Assembly: GCA_018818755.1 (NCBI GenBank)
Contig: JAHIRL010000016.1
Coordinates: 1 to 20,998, forward strand
DNA: 20,998 bases
DNA from: Patescibacteria group bacterium
GTDB lineage: Bacteria; Patescibacteriota; Gracilibacteria; UBA1369; LOWO2-01-FULL-3
Reading direction: 5' to 3'
The position numbers and the translations under genes were made by a program. Positions 6,208-12,509 of the stretch are shown piece by piece (the first letter of the stretch is position 1; the number at the start of each line of letters is the position of its first letter). Below the pieces are notes generated by a model. The model did no database searches and was not told the DNA's origin. It saw nothing but the letters and a program-made list of their open reading frames with translations.

Positions 6208-7237
6208 TCGGATTATTTGGGTTTTGAGTGCGATTGTTGCGGGGTTTTTGATGTGGCAAATCGCGCAGGGAGATATTGGGACTTATGAGGTTGTGTCCGT
6301 AGTGACGGGCGGAGATTTGGCTGAAAAAGTTGGGCAGATTTCCAAGCCCGTTTTTGAGGAAAAGTCGGAGAGTGAGAAATCTCTTTCGATAATGGCTTTT
6401 GGGGATATGATGTTGGGGCGATTTGTGCGGACTTTGATGGAGCGTGATGGCAAGGATTTTATCTTTGAAAATTTTGAGTTTCCGGAGGCGGAAATTAGGT
6501 TTGCAAATTTGGAAGGGCCGATTAAGGGGGATGGATATAAGCATCAGACTGCGATGCGTTTTGGATTTCATACAGATACTGCGGACTTCTTAAAGGAGAA
6601 TGGCTTTAATGTGCTGTCGATTGTTAATAATCATGCGATTGATCAAGGATGGGATGGTCGGGATTCGACGATTGCGGAGCTTGAGCGGGTTGGGATTGGT
6701 TGGTGTGGGCATCCGACGGAGGCGGTGCGGGAGAGTGTGCTGTTTGGGGAGAGTGAGAGCGGGGCTAGTTATGCTTTTGTTTGTTTTAATGATGTGATAA
6801 TGGACACCGATAACGCTGCGATGTGGAATTTGGTGAAGGATGTGGATGATGAGGTGGATTATGTGATTGTTTCGATTCATTGGGGCGTGGAGTATGCGCA
6901 CAAGCCGCATCAGAAATTGCAGGTGGAGCTGGGGCACGCGCTTGTGGATGCCGGAGCCGATTTGATTTTGGGGCACCATCCGCATGTAGTGCAGACTTAT
7001 GAGAAATATAATGGAAAGATGATTTTTTATTCCTTGGGGAATTTTGTGTTCGATCAATATTGGTCGCGCGATACGCAGGAGGAGCTTGGGGTGCGGGTTG
7101 TGTTAAGCGGAGTTGGCCGAGATTTTGATACGGAGTTTGAGTTGTATCCGATTGTGAGTGAGCGGAGTGCGGTTAGGATGATGGAGGGGCAGGAGTTGGA
7201 GGAGTGGATGGGGCGATTTAGAGGGTATTTTGAGTAG
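6200..7237 (+). CDS. Membrane-anchored CapA-family (PGA_cap) metallophosphatase-like protein
   Basis: A 345-residue protein. Residues about 5-22 form one hydrophobic N-terminal helix (uncleaved anchor or signal), followed by a short linker and, from about residue 64, a complete CapA/PGA_cap domain of calcineurin-like fold. Metal-site motifs are seen in order: MAFGDMMLGR, FANLEGPI, SIVNNHAIDQG, VSIHWGVEY, LILGHHPHVVQ and YSLGNFVFDQYW. CapA of Bacillus takes part in poly-gamma-glutamate capsule formation, but most homologues are uncharacterised. No capB or capC gene is nearby, so the substrate here is unknown. The ATG at 6200 overlaps the glutaredoxin gene. The coding strand is very G-rich (27 G against 9 C in 6661-6720). 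Confidence 0.9.
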   Translation: MFDRIIWVLSAIVAGFLMWQIAQGDIGTYEVVSVVTGGDLAEKVGQISKPVFEEKSESEKSLSIMAFGDMMLGRFVRTLMERDGKDFIFENFEFPEAEIRFANLEGPIKGDGYKHQTAMRFGFHTDTADFLKENGFNVLSIVNNHAIDQGWDGRDSTIAELERVGIGWCGHPTEAVRESVLFGESESGASYAFVCFNDVIMDTDNAAMWNLVKDVDDEVDYVIVSIHWGVEYAHKPHQKLQVELGHALVDAGADLILGHHPHVVQTYEKYNGKMIFYSLGNFVFDQYWSRDTQEELGVRVVLSGVGRDFDTEFELYPIVSERSAVRMMEGQELEEWMGRFRGYFE

Positions 7238-7251
7238 AGATTGAGAGTTTT

Positions 7252-7278
7252 AGGCCGTGTCGACACGGCCTGTTTTTT
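7252..7278 (+). terminator. Rho-independent terminator after the CapA-like gene
   Basis: AGGCCGTG (7252-7259) and CACGGCCT (7264-7271) form an 8-bp stem around the tetraloop TCGA, followed by GTTTTTT. It starts 15 bases after the CapA-like stop codon. Confidence 0.65.
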
Positions 7279-7288
7279 GGACATGTTC

Positions 7289-7315
7289 AAAAGGCTCGAG
7301 TGTGTCGAGCCTTTT
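7289..7315. terminator. Second, symmetric hairpin, probably a bidirectional terminator
   Basis: AAAAGGCTCGA (7289-7299) pairs perfectly with TCGAGCCTTTT (7305-7315) around a 5-base loop. The A and T flanks allow it to end transcription on either strand: a backup for the CapA-like gene, or the end of the minus-strand gene whose stop is at 7370. Confidence 0.5.
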
Positions 7316-7369
7316 GGTTGAGCCGCTCCCTTGCTCACCGTGAGGTGGCTTGGGAGGGGGGTGTTGACG

Positions 7370-7981
7370 TTATCTTCCTCGTTTGGAAAGCAGTGCCTTT
7401 GAGGGGCGGCGCTTTTTAGCGGTAGGATAATTTTTTTTCGTAGTGGGGCTGAGCTTCTGCTTTCGGATAAATGCCTTCTCCGACTCTGTGAACTCGACGT
7501 AACTGAATAATAGGTCGATTAGGGGGAATCCTCCAGTTCTGATGATATTCTGGAAGAATTTTTCCCTGGGGTCATTTGGGCTGAGGATCCTTAGCGCTTC
7601 TTCGGCAGATGCGATCATGTCCTGAACCTGCCTGGACACCAGGAATGAGGGAGATTTCTTCAGCATATCGATCGTCATGTTAGTGGCAATGATCAGTTTT
7701 GCGATGAGGATCTCTAATAAAACGATCGAGGGGTAAATCCCCTTACTCCCTCTGTGCTTTTTCTTACCATCGTCGGTAATTTCCTCCGCTTTTTCTCCGA
7801 TGCGTACACATCGCGACACTAAGCCGCTCTGAATGTACTTTCGGAAAGTAGCTTCAGAGAATTTGAATCCGAGGTCGTTCTTGAAAAAACTAACGATCTC
7901 TGCAGTTCTAATCCCGTCAGGTAACAAGACCATTGTTTTGATCACCTGCATCAACAGATCAAACTCACTCAACTTCTTCAT
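7370..7981 (-). CDS. MerR-like helix-turn-helix protein of unknown function
   Basis: A 203-residue soluble protein. I chose the ATG at 7981 because a full Shine-Dalgarno sequence (AAGGAGG) lies 6 bases before it. An in-frame start 20 codons further up would cover a structured leader. Residues about 25-75 (RTAEIVSFFKNDLGFKFSEATFRKYIQSGLV, then RCVRIGEKAEEI) resemble a MerR-type winged helix, in which a second helix 'TxRxYxxxGLV' precedes an R-containing wing. KGIYPSIVLLEILIAKLII could be the following dimerisation helix. The C-terminus is basic (KKNYPTAKKRRPSK...). It is not a named family to me. Role inferred: DNA-binding regulator. Confidence 0.8.
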   Translation of the reverse strand: MKKLSEFDLLMQVIKTMVLLPDGIRTAEIVSFFKNDLGFKFSEATFRKYIQSGLVSRCVRIGEKAEEITDDGKKKHRGSKGIYPSIVLLEILIAKLIIATNMTIDMLKKSPSFLVSRQVQDMIASAEEALRILSPNDPREKFFQNIIRTGGFPLIDLLFSYVEFTESEKAFIRKQKLSPTTKKNYPTAKKRRPSKALLSKRGR

Positions 7982-7987
7982 ATCTCT

Positions 7988-7994
7988 CCTCCTT
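7988..7994 (-). promoter_or_regulatory. Strong Shine-Dalgarno sequence deciding the start at 7981
   Basis: Minus-strand AAGGAGG, 6 bases before the ATG. Most other genes in the window lack a comparable site, so this gene is an exception. Confidence 0.85.
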
Positions 7995-8023
7995 GTATGA
8001 TTGGGCGAAGTTGCCCTAGGTAC

Positions 8024-8039
8024 GACCTTCCCCAAGGTC
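8024..8039 (-). promoter_or_regulatory. Leader hairpin upstream of the MerR-like gene
   Basis: GACCTT and AAGGTC form a 6-bp stem with a 4-base loop. A second short pairing (GGGC 8003-8006 with GCCC 8013-8016) lies between it and the Shine-Dalgarno sequence. The CCTTG of the minus-strand hairpin could alternatively pair with the CAAGG of the ribosome site. Confidence 0.35.
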
Positions 8040-8097
8040 ATGATAATCTGTCAACAGTTCATTCCAACTCTCACCCATGTAAAAAAATAGCGGAGTG

Positions 8098-8124
8098 CCA
8101 ACTTTTTCATAAGCGAAAAATTGG
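8098..8124 (-). terminator. Imperfect hairpin downstream of the HicB-like gene
   Basis: CCAA-C-TTTTTC pairs with GAAAAATTGG across a 6-base loop, with one bulged base. It lies between the two minus-strand genes. The stem is AT-rich and has no clear T-run, so it is weak support for a terminator. Confidence 0.25.
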
Positions 8125-8170
8125 AAGGGCGTTATTTTGACCTATTTTCGAAGCTTTGACAAGAGTAAAA

Positions 8171-8500
8171 CTAGTCGACCTCTCTTTCAATTACAAAATA
8201 AACCGTATCTTTTGTTTCTTGCCTCATTCGTTCTTGGATTTCGGAGACTTCCGAATCATCTACCTCCCGTTTTTCACCGTCAAAAAATTCATTCAATCTA
8301 TTCCACTTTAGATACTCAGAAATATGTACGGCAATCAAAAGTGCCAGCTCTTCGACTGCTTCTTCTTCGGTTATACCTTCTGCTGTTAGTTCTAACGGTT
8401 TTTTGGTGGCGGCTGTATATCCGTTAATTTCAGGGGCTTTCTCGATATTATCAACTTGAACTTTTCCTTCAGCCAAAAATTCTCCTTCCGGTGTAAACAA
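8171..8500 (-). CDS. Small acidic protein, weakly HicB-like, with an uncertain start
   Basis: A 109-residue protein if translation begins at TTG 8500, which has GGAG five bases before it. The segment NGYTAATKKPLELTAEGITEEEAVEELALLIAVHI recalls the HicB fold (substrate-like strand, 'aeGdTleEAl', helix), but the match is loose and no HicA toxin is adjacent. The rest is charged and ends REVD. The same frame stays open upstream to about 8588 with protein-like sequence (NIKNPDKPTLYVHGDGGETL), yet it has no ATG, GTG or TTG there. The true start may therefore be unusual or lost. No function is assigned. Confidence 0.6.
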   Translation of the reverse strand: MFTPEGEFLAEGKVQVDNIEKAPEINGYTAATKKPLELTAEGITEEEAVEELALLIAVHISEYLKWNRLNEFFDGEKREVDDSEVSEIQERMRQETKDTVYFVIEREVD

Positions 8501-8582
8501 GGTTTCTCCGCCATCTCCATGAACATAAAGTGTGGGTTTGTCGGGATTCTTGATATTTCGGGTTAGAGATTTTTCGAAATTA

Positions 8583-8591
8583 TTGTATCAC
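8583..8591 (-). promoter_or_regulatory. Possible extended -10 of the HicB-like gene
   Basis: Minus strand TGA-TACAAT (8591-8583). Transcription would start near 8576, giving a 76-base leader to the TTG start. It sits back to back with the nuclease promoter. Confidence 0.3.
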
Positions 8592-8605
8592 GATGAATCC
8601 GCCCG

Positions 8606-8614
8606 TGCTATAAT
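8606..8614 (+). promoter_or_regulatory. Extended -10 promoter of the beta-CASP nuclease gene, leaderless
   Basis: TGC-TATAAT ends 7 bases before the ATG at 8621, so transcription should begin at or next to the start codon. No good -35 is seen at the usual distance, as is common with extended -10 promoters. Confidence 0.58.
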
Positions 8615-8620
8615 ACTCAC

Positions 8621-10024
8621 ATGAAAATTAAATTTTCGGGAGCGGCCAGGGAAGTGACGGGCTCCAAACACCTCATTACATTCAACGGGAAAAAGATATT
8701 GCTCGATTGCGGGATGTTTCAGGGACGGCGCGAAGAGTCGGACGAGAAAAACAAAAACTTTTTGTTCGATCCTAAAGAAATCGATAGCGTGATTCTTTCG
8801 CATGCTCATATCGATCATAGTGGTTGTCTGCCACTTTTGCTCAAGCAGGGTTTTATGGGTCCTATCTATTCTACGCACGCCACGCGGGATCTCTGCAATC
8901 ACATGCTGCTTGATAGTGCTTTTATCCAGGAGCGGGAGGTGGAGTGGCTTAAGAAAAAGAAAAAATATAAAGATAATCCGCCGGAGCCGCTCTATACGCT
9001 GGATGATGCTGAGCAGGTTTTGCACCTTTTTCATGCGGTAAATTACGAACAGAGTTTTGTGGTGGAGGATGGTGTGGTGGCAACTTTTTATGATGCTGGA
9101 CATATTTTGGGATCGGCACTTGTTCACCTGATGTTTTATGATAAAGACACTAAAAAACGGCTTAATCTGGCTTTTACGGGAGATCTTGGACGCAAGGGTT
9201 TGCCGATTTTGCGCGATCCTCAAATGATTCCGGAGACTGATGTTTTGCTTATGGAGACCACTTATGGAAACCGGCTTCATGCGGCCTTGCAAACTGTGGA
9301 TGAGGATTTAGCTACTGTGGTGAATGGGGTGGCGGAGAGAGGCGGCAAGCTTGTCATCCCGTCTTTTGCGATGGAGCGGGCGCAGGAAGTTGTTTATCAT
9401 CTTAATTTATTGCAGAAAAATAATAGGATTCCGAATATTCCGGTTTTTGTGGATAGTCCACTGGCGGGGAATGTTACCGAGGTTTTTAGAAATCATCCGG
9501 AGTGTTACGATAAGGAAACTTACAAAGAATTTTTGGATCAGGGTGATAATCCTTTTGGTTTCGGGAAATTGCATTACACCAGGAATGTTGAGGAATCAAA
9601 GGCCTTGAATGATAAGGCCGGGCCGATGATTATTATTTCGGCTTCGGGGATGTGCGAGCATGGAAGGATTTTGCATCATTTGAAAAATACGATTGAGGAT
9701 CCTCGCAATGCTGTTTTGATTGTGGGATATCAGGCCGCGAATACTTTGGGAAGGAAGCTTGTGAATGGTGAGAAACAGGTAAATATTTTTGGAGATCCTT
9801 ATAAAGTTAAGGCTAGTGTTTATGTGATGGATGCCTTTAGTGCCCATGCAGATAGGAGTGATCTGCTGGATTATGTCGGAAAAGTTAAAGGTTTGAAAAA
9901 AATCTTTTTGGTGCATGGGGAGGATGATGCTTTGGAGTCTTTTTCGGGTGCACTAAAAGAGAATGGATTTGATGATGTAAATATTCCAAGTCTTGGTGAC
10001 GAAGTTGAGATTGAACTTCTTTAG
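8621..10024 (+). CDS. Metallo-beta-lactamase-fold RNA nuclease with a beta-CASP domain (CPSF73-like)
   Basis: A 467-residue cytoplasmic protein of the bacterial/archaeal Ysh1/CPSF73-like group, zinc-dependent endo/exoribonucleases. The MBL motifs are complete: HAHIDHSG at residues 60-67, DAGHILGS near 157, FTGDLGR near 185 and METTYGN near 212. The beta-CASP insertion shows IPSFAMERAQE near 245, VDSPLAG near 282 and IISASGMCEHGRILHHL near 343. The C-terminal RMMBL part has FSAHADRSDLL near 406 and LVHGEDDAL. A role in RNA processing or turnover is inferred from the family. The ATG at 8621 has a leaderless promoter. The stop TAG overlaps the stop of the convergent gene (TTAG, 10021-10024). Confidence 0.93.
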   Translation: MKIKFSGAAREVTGSKHLITFNGKKILLDCGMFQGRREESDEKNKNFLFDPKEIDSVILSHAHIDHSGCLPLLLKQGFMGPIYSTHATRDLCNHMLLDSAFIQEREVEWLKKKKKYKDNPPEPLYTLDDAEQVLHLFHAVNYEQSFVVEDGVVATFYDAGHILGSALVHLMFYDKDTKKRLNLAFTGDLGRKGLPILRDPQMIPETDVLLMETTYGNRLHAALQTVDEDLATVVNGVAERGGKLVIPSFAMERAQEVVYHLNLLQKNNRIPNIPVFVDSPLAGNVTEVFRNHPECYDKETYKEFLDQGDNPFGFGKLHYTRNVEESKALNDKAGPMIIISASGMCEHGRILHHLKNTIEDPRNAVLIVGYQAANTLGRKLVNGEKQVNIFGDPYKVKASVYVMDAFSAHADRSDLLDYVGKVKGLKKIFLVHGEDDALESFSGALKENGFDDVNIPSLGDEVEIELL

Positions 10025-10584
10025 GCAAATCTTTTTATTGTGCCAACTCCTCCGATTACAACGATCATTCCAAGGACAATATAAATTATAATTGGGGTTT
10101 TTTCGGATGGTTCTTCTTCAATTTCTTCCATAATTCCATTGAGTTCGTCAATTTCCGCTTCTTCTAGGTGAATCTCCTCAATTTCCGGAATTTCGGCAGA
10201 TGGGGCCGGATCTAATACAGGTGCTGCTCCCAAAACATTTGCTTGGGCTGTTGTTATTGTAGGCTCGGTAATTTTCCCTTCAAAGTAAGCAATGATCGGG
10301 GCATCTCCAAGGGCATATTCTCCCCCGTCAATCAAAAATGGGACTCCTCCTCCTTTGTATCCCACCTCTTCAGCTTTTTGTTGATATAGAGCTTGATTCT
10401 CAGCATTGTAGTAGACTTCGTAAATGGCTACATCAATTTTGTCCTCGACCTTGTTTTCGTACATATAATCTTCCACATTTGCGCAGTGGGGGCATCCTTC
10501 TCCCACAAAGAGCATCATCTGGGCTGCTGCTGTGCCGGAAAGTAAGAATGTGAGGGCAAAAGTTGCAAGTAGTTTTTTGATCAT
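10021..10584 (-). CDS. Exported, C-terminally anchored thioredoxin-fold protein with a CPHC motif
   Basis: A 187-residue protein. Residues 1-22 are a signal peptide (KKLLATFALTFLLSGTAAAQ). A glutaredoxin/thioredoxin-like domain follows, with C-P-H-C at 31-34 (FVGEGCPHCANVEDYM) and a cis-proline loop GGVPFLIDGGEYALG near 80. An acidic Pro/Glu-rich linker (about 110-158) leads to one membrane helix (about 163-182, IIIYIVLGMIVVIGGVG) and a short basic tail. The thiol domain should therefore face outside. CPHC is the DsbA-type motif, which suggests thiol oxidation or isomerisation of envelope proteins; this is inferred. The ATG overlaps the antiporter stop by four bases, so the two form an operon. 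Confidence 0.85.
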   Translation of the reverse strand: MIKKLLATFALTFLLSGTAAAQMMLFVGEGCPHCANVEDYMYENKVEDKIDVAIYEVYYNAENQALYQQKAEEVGYKGGGVPFLIDGGEYALGDAPIIAYFEGKITEPTITTAQANVLGAAPVLDPAPSAEIPEIEEIHLEEAEIDELNGIMEEIEEEPSEKTPIIIYIVLGMIVVIGGVGTIKRFA

Positions 10585-11762
10585 TTTTTTGGGGTTAAAT
10601 TCGCGGCAAGCATATCGGATCTGATTTGCTTTGCCAATGGTTTTATTGAAAAGATGGAAATAATTGTTGTGGCAAATGCCATCATTACCAGAATGGAAAA
10701 AACATTTGTATCGATTATGCCCTCTTTTATCCCTATTGAGGCAATGATAAGCTCGATAGCTCCCCTACTGTTCATGGCCAGACCGATTGCGAGAGATTCG
10801 CGAAAGTTAATTTTTTGCAGATAAGCCGCTAGTCCGGAGCCGATCACTTTGCCAAGAACTGCTACTACAATTATTGCCAATAGAAACCAGGGAGCAGATG
10901 TGAGCGCTGTAAAATCCAGGTAAAAGGCAAGGCTGGCGAAGAATATAGGGCCTAAAAAACTATAACTCAGGCCGTAAATGCGATCTTCAATTTTGTTAAA
11001 TGTTTGAGTTTCCAGTACCTCCTGACGGATAAAAAGACCGGCCAAAAATGCACCGATTATGATGTGCAGGCCGATGGCTTCGGCAATCAATCCAAGAGTT
11101 AATGCTGTAATAAGGGCAAAAGTGAACCCTTTGCGCCTGAGAACTTTTTGTAAGTAGTTTGAAGTTTTATAACCAACAGCTATTACTACTCCAAAGAAAA
11201 CCACGACTTTAAGAATCAGCCAAGCGAGATCGGCAAACTGTACGGCACCACTTTCGATTATGCTTAAGACCATGGAGAAGAGTATCAGGGCCAAAATGTC
11301 ATCAATAATGGCCGCTCCGACAGTGATATGGGCAACTCTGGATTTTTGAATTTTGTAGTCCTTGAATAGACGAATAGAAATTGCGATTGCCGTGATAGAA
11401 AGGCCCATGGCAATAAAAAGGGATTGCTCAAAACTTTGACCAAAATAACGAGAGACCCAGTAGCCGCCAATAAAAGGAAAAACCACTCCGGCGATGGCGA
11501 TGAGGGTCGATTTTTTGGAAGCACGAAGGAGCTCGTTTGGATCTGTTTCCAATCCGGAATGGAACATCAAAAAGAAAATTCCCAGCTCGGCCAAAATATG
11601 TACAACCTCACTATCAGCGGGCACAAGGTTTAAGACCATGGGCCCAACAATTATTCCTCCGAGGAGTTCGCCAAAAATGACCGGCAGTTTAAGAGCGCGG
11701 AATACTTTCCCGGCAACCCAAATGACGACCATTAAAACCAATAAAATTTCGAGGTTTTCCAT
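10581..11762 (-). CDS. CPA2-family monovalent cation/proton antiporter
   Basis: A 393-residue integral membrane protein with about 12-13 hydrophobic segments, of the Na+/H+ exchanger (KefB/NapA-like) fold. Early motifs include LPVIFGELLGGIIVGP near 30 and AELGIFFLMFHSGLE near 60. The ion-binding aspartate pair is seen in VGAAIIDDILALI near 153, typical of electrogenic CPA2 members. GLHIIIGAFLAGLFI and AMNSRGAIELIIASIG follow. No TrkA-type (RCK) domain is attached, unlike many KefB proteins. I prefer ATG 11762 over GTG 11786 because the predicted transcript begins near 11784 and GGTG precedes the ATG. It is divergent to trkA-trkH, which points to Na+/K+/pH homeostasis. Confidence 0.9.
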   Translation of the reverse strand: MENLEILLVLMVVIWVAGKVFRALKLPVIFGELLGGIIVGPMVLNLVPADSEVVHILAELGIFFLMFHSGLETDPNELLRASKKSTLIAIAGVVFPFIGGYWVSRYFGQSFEQSLFIAMGLSITAIAISIRLFKDYKIQKSRVAHITVGAAIIDDILALILFSMVLSIIESGAVQFADLAWLILKVVVFFGVVIAVGYKTSNYLQKVLRRKGFTFALITALTLGLIAEAIGLHIIIGAFLAGLFIRQEVLETQTFNKIEDRIYGLSYSFLGPIFFASLAFYLDFTALTSAPWFLLAIIVVAVLGKVIGSGLAAYLQKINFRESLAIGLAMNSRGAIELIIASIGIKEGIIDTNVFSILVMMAFATTIISIFSIKPLAKQIRSDMLAANLTPKK

Positions 11763-11790
11763 GTCACCAAATTTAAATAAACCCACTTAA

Positions 11791-11820
11791 ATTTTAGCGG
11801 GCTTGAGGGGGTGTGGTCAA
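11791..11820 (-). promoter_or_regulatory. Promoter of the antiporter operon
   Basis: Minus strand TTGACC (11820-11815), an 18-base spacer, then TAAAAT (11796-11791). Transcription would start near 11784, about 22 bases before the ATG. Confidence 0.5.
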
Positions 11821-11852
11821 GATTGTTAATGTATGGATTTTTTTAGTGGTTG

Positions 11853-11861
11853 TGCTAAATT
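11853..11861 (+). promoter_or_regulatory. Extended -10 of trkA-trkH, leaderless
   Basis: TGC-TAAATT ends 7 bases before the ATG at 11868. A poor -35 (TGGATT) lies 16 bases upstream of the hexamer. Confidence 0.42.
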
Positions 11862-11867
11862 TAGATT

Positions 11868-12509
11868 ATGAAAATAATAATTGTCGGAGGAAGTGCAACG
11901 GGGCTTGCTCTGGCCAATATCCTTGGAGAGAATCATGAAGTTACTTTGATTGAATTAGATGAGGATGAATCGAAGATGGTGGCCGAAAAAACTCATTCGC
12001 TGGTTTTGCATGGGGACGGAGCGGATATTTCGCTTTTGAAAGAAGCTGGACTTGAGAATGCTGATGCTTTGGTGACCACTGCTGATGATAAGACCAATCT
12101 GATGGTTTGCCAGATTGGTAAAAGTGAGGGGGTTCCTAAAATTATTTCGATTGTTAAGGCTCCGAAGAATGAGGAACTGTTCACAAAGTTGGGTATTACC
12201 GATTTGGTTTCCAATGTGGGAACTAATGTGGCGGGGGTTAAGAATCTGCTGTACCAGGTTGGGGAAGGGCGGATTATAGCGCAGTTTGGGGCCGGGAATT
12301 TGCAAATTGTGGAAATTAATGTGCCGGAGAAAAGTGCTGTTGTGGGGCAGAAAGCGGAGTTTAAAGGGGCGGTGGTTTCGGCCATATATAGAAGTGGTGA
12401 CTATGTTGTGCCGCAGAACGGAGTTGAGATTGAGGCCAATGATGTCCTAATTATTACAGCTAAATCGGAAAATATCCCTGATATTACCAGTTTAATCACT
12501 TCTGAATGA
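11868..12509 (+). CDS. trkA: TrkA-type K+ uptake regulator (RCK_N + RCK_C)
   Basis: A 213-residue cytoplasmic subunit with one RCK_N/RCK_C pair, about half the length of E. coli TrkA and similar in size to KtrA-like proteins. Residues 1-120 are a Rossmann domain: IIIVGGSATGLALA for the nucleotide loop, TLIELDEDE ending in the ribose-binding acid, LVLHGDGADISLLKEAG and ADALVTTADDKTNL. Residues about 130-213 form an RCK_C domain (AVVGQKAEF, NGVEIEANDVLIITAKSENI). It gates the TrkH channel in response to bound nucleotides. Its TGA stop overlaps the trkH ATG (ATGA, 12506-12509). Confidence 0.93.
   Translation: MKIIIVGGSATGLALANILGENHEVTLIELDEDESKMVAEKTHSLVLHGDGADISLLKEAGLENADALVTTADDKTNLMVCQIGKSEGVPKIISIVKAPKNEELFTKLGITDLVSNVGTNVAGVKNLLYQVGEGRIIAQFGAGNLQIVEINVPEKSAVVGQKAEFKGAVVSAIYRSGDYVVPQNGVEIEANDVLIITAKSENIPDITSLITSE

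Noticed and set aside
8085..8100. Sigma-54-like TGGCAC on the minus strand upstream of the MerR-like gene
   Set aside because: The -12 half (TTGC) is missing at the required distance.
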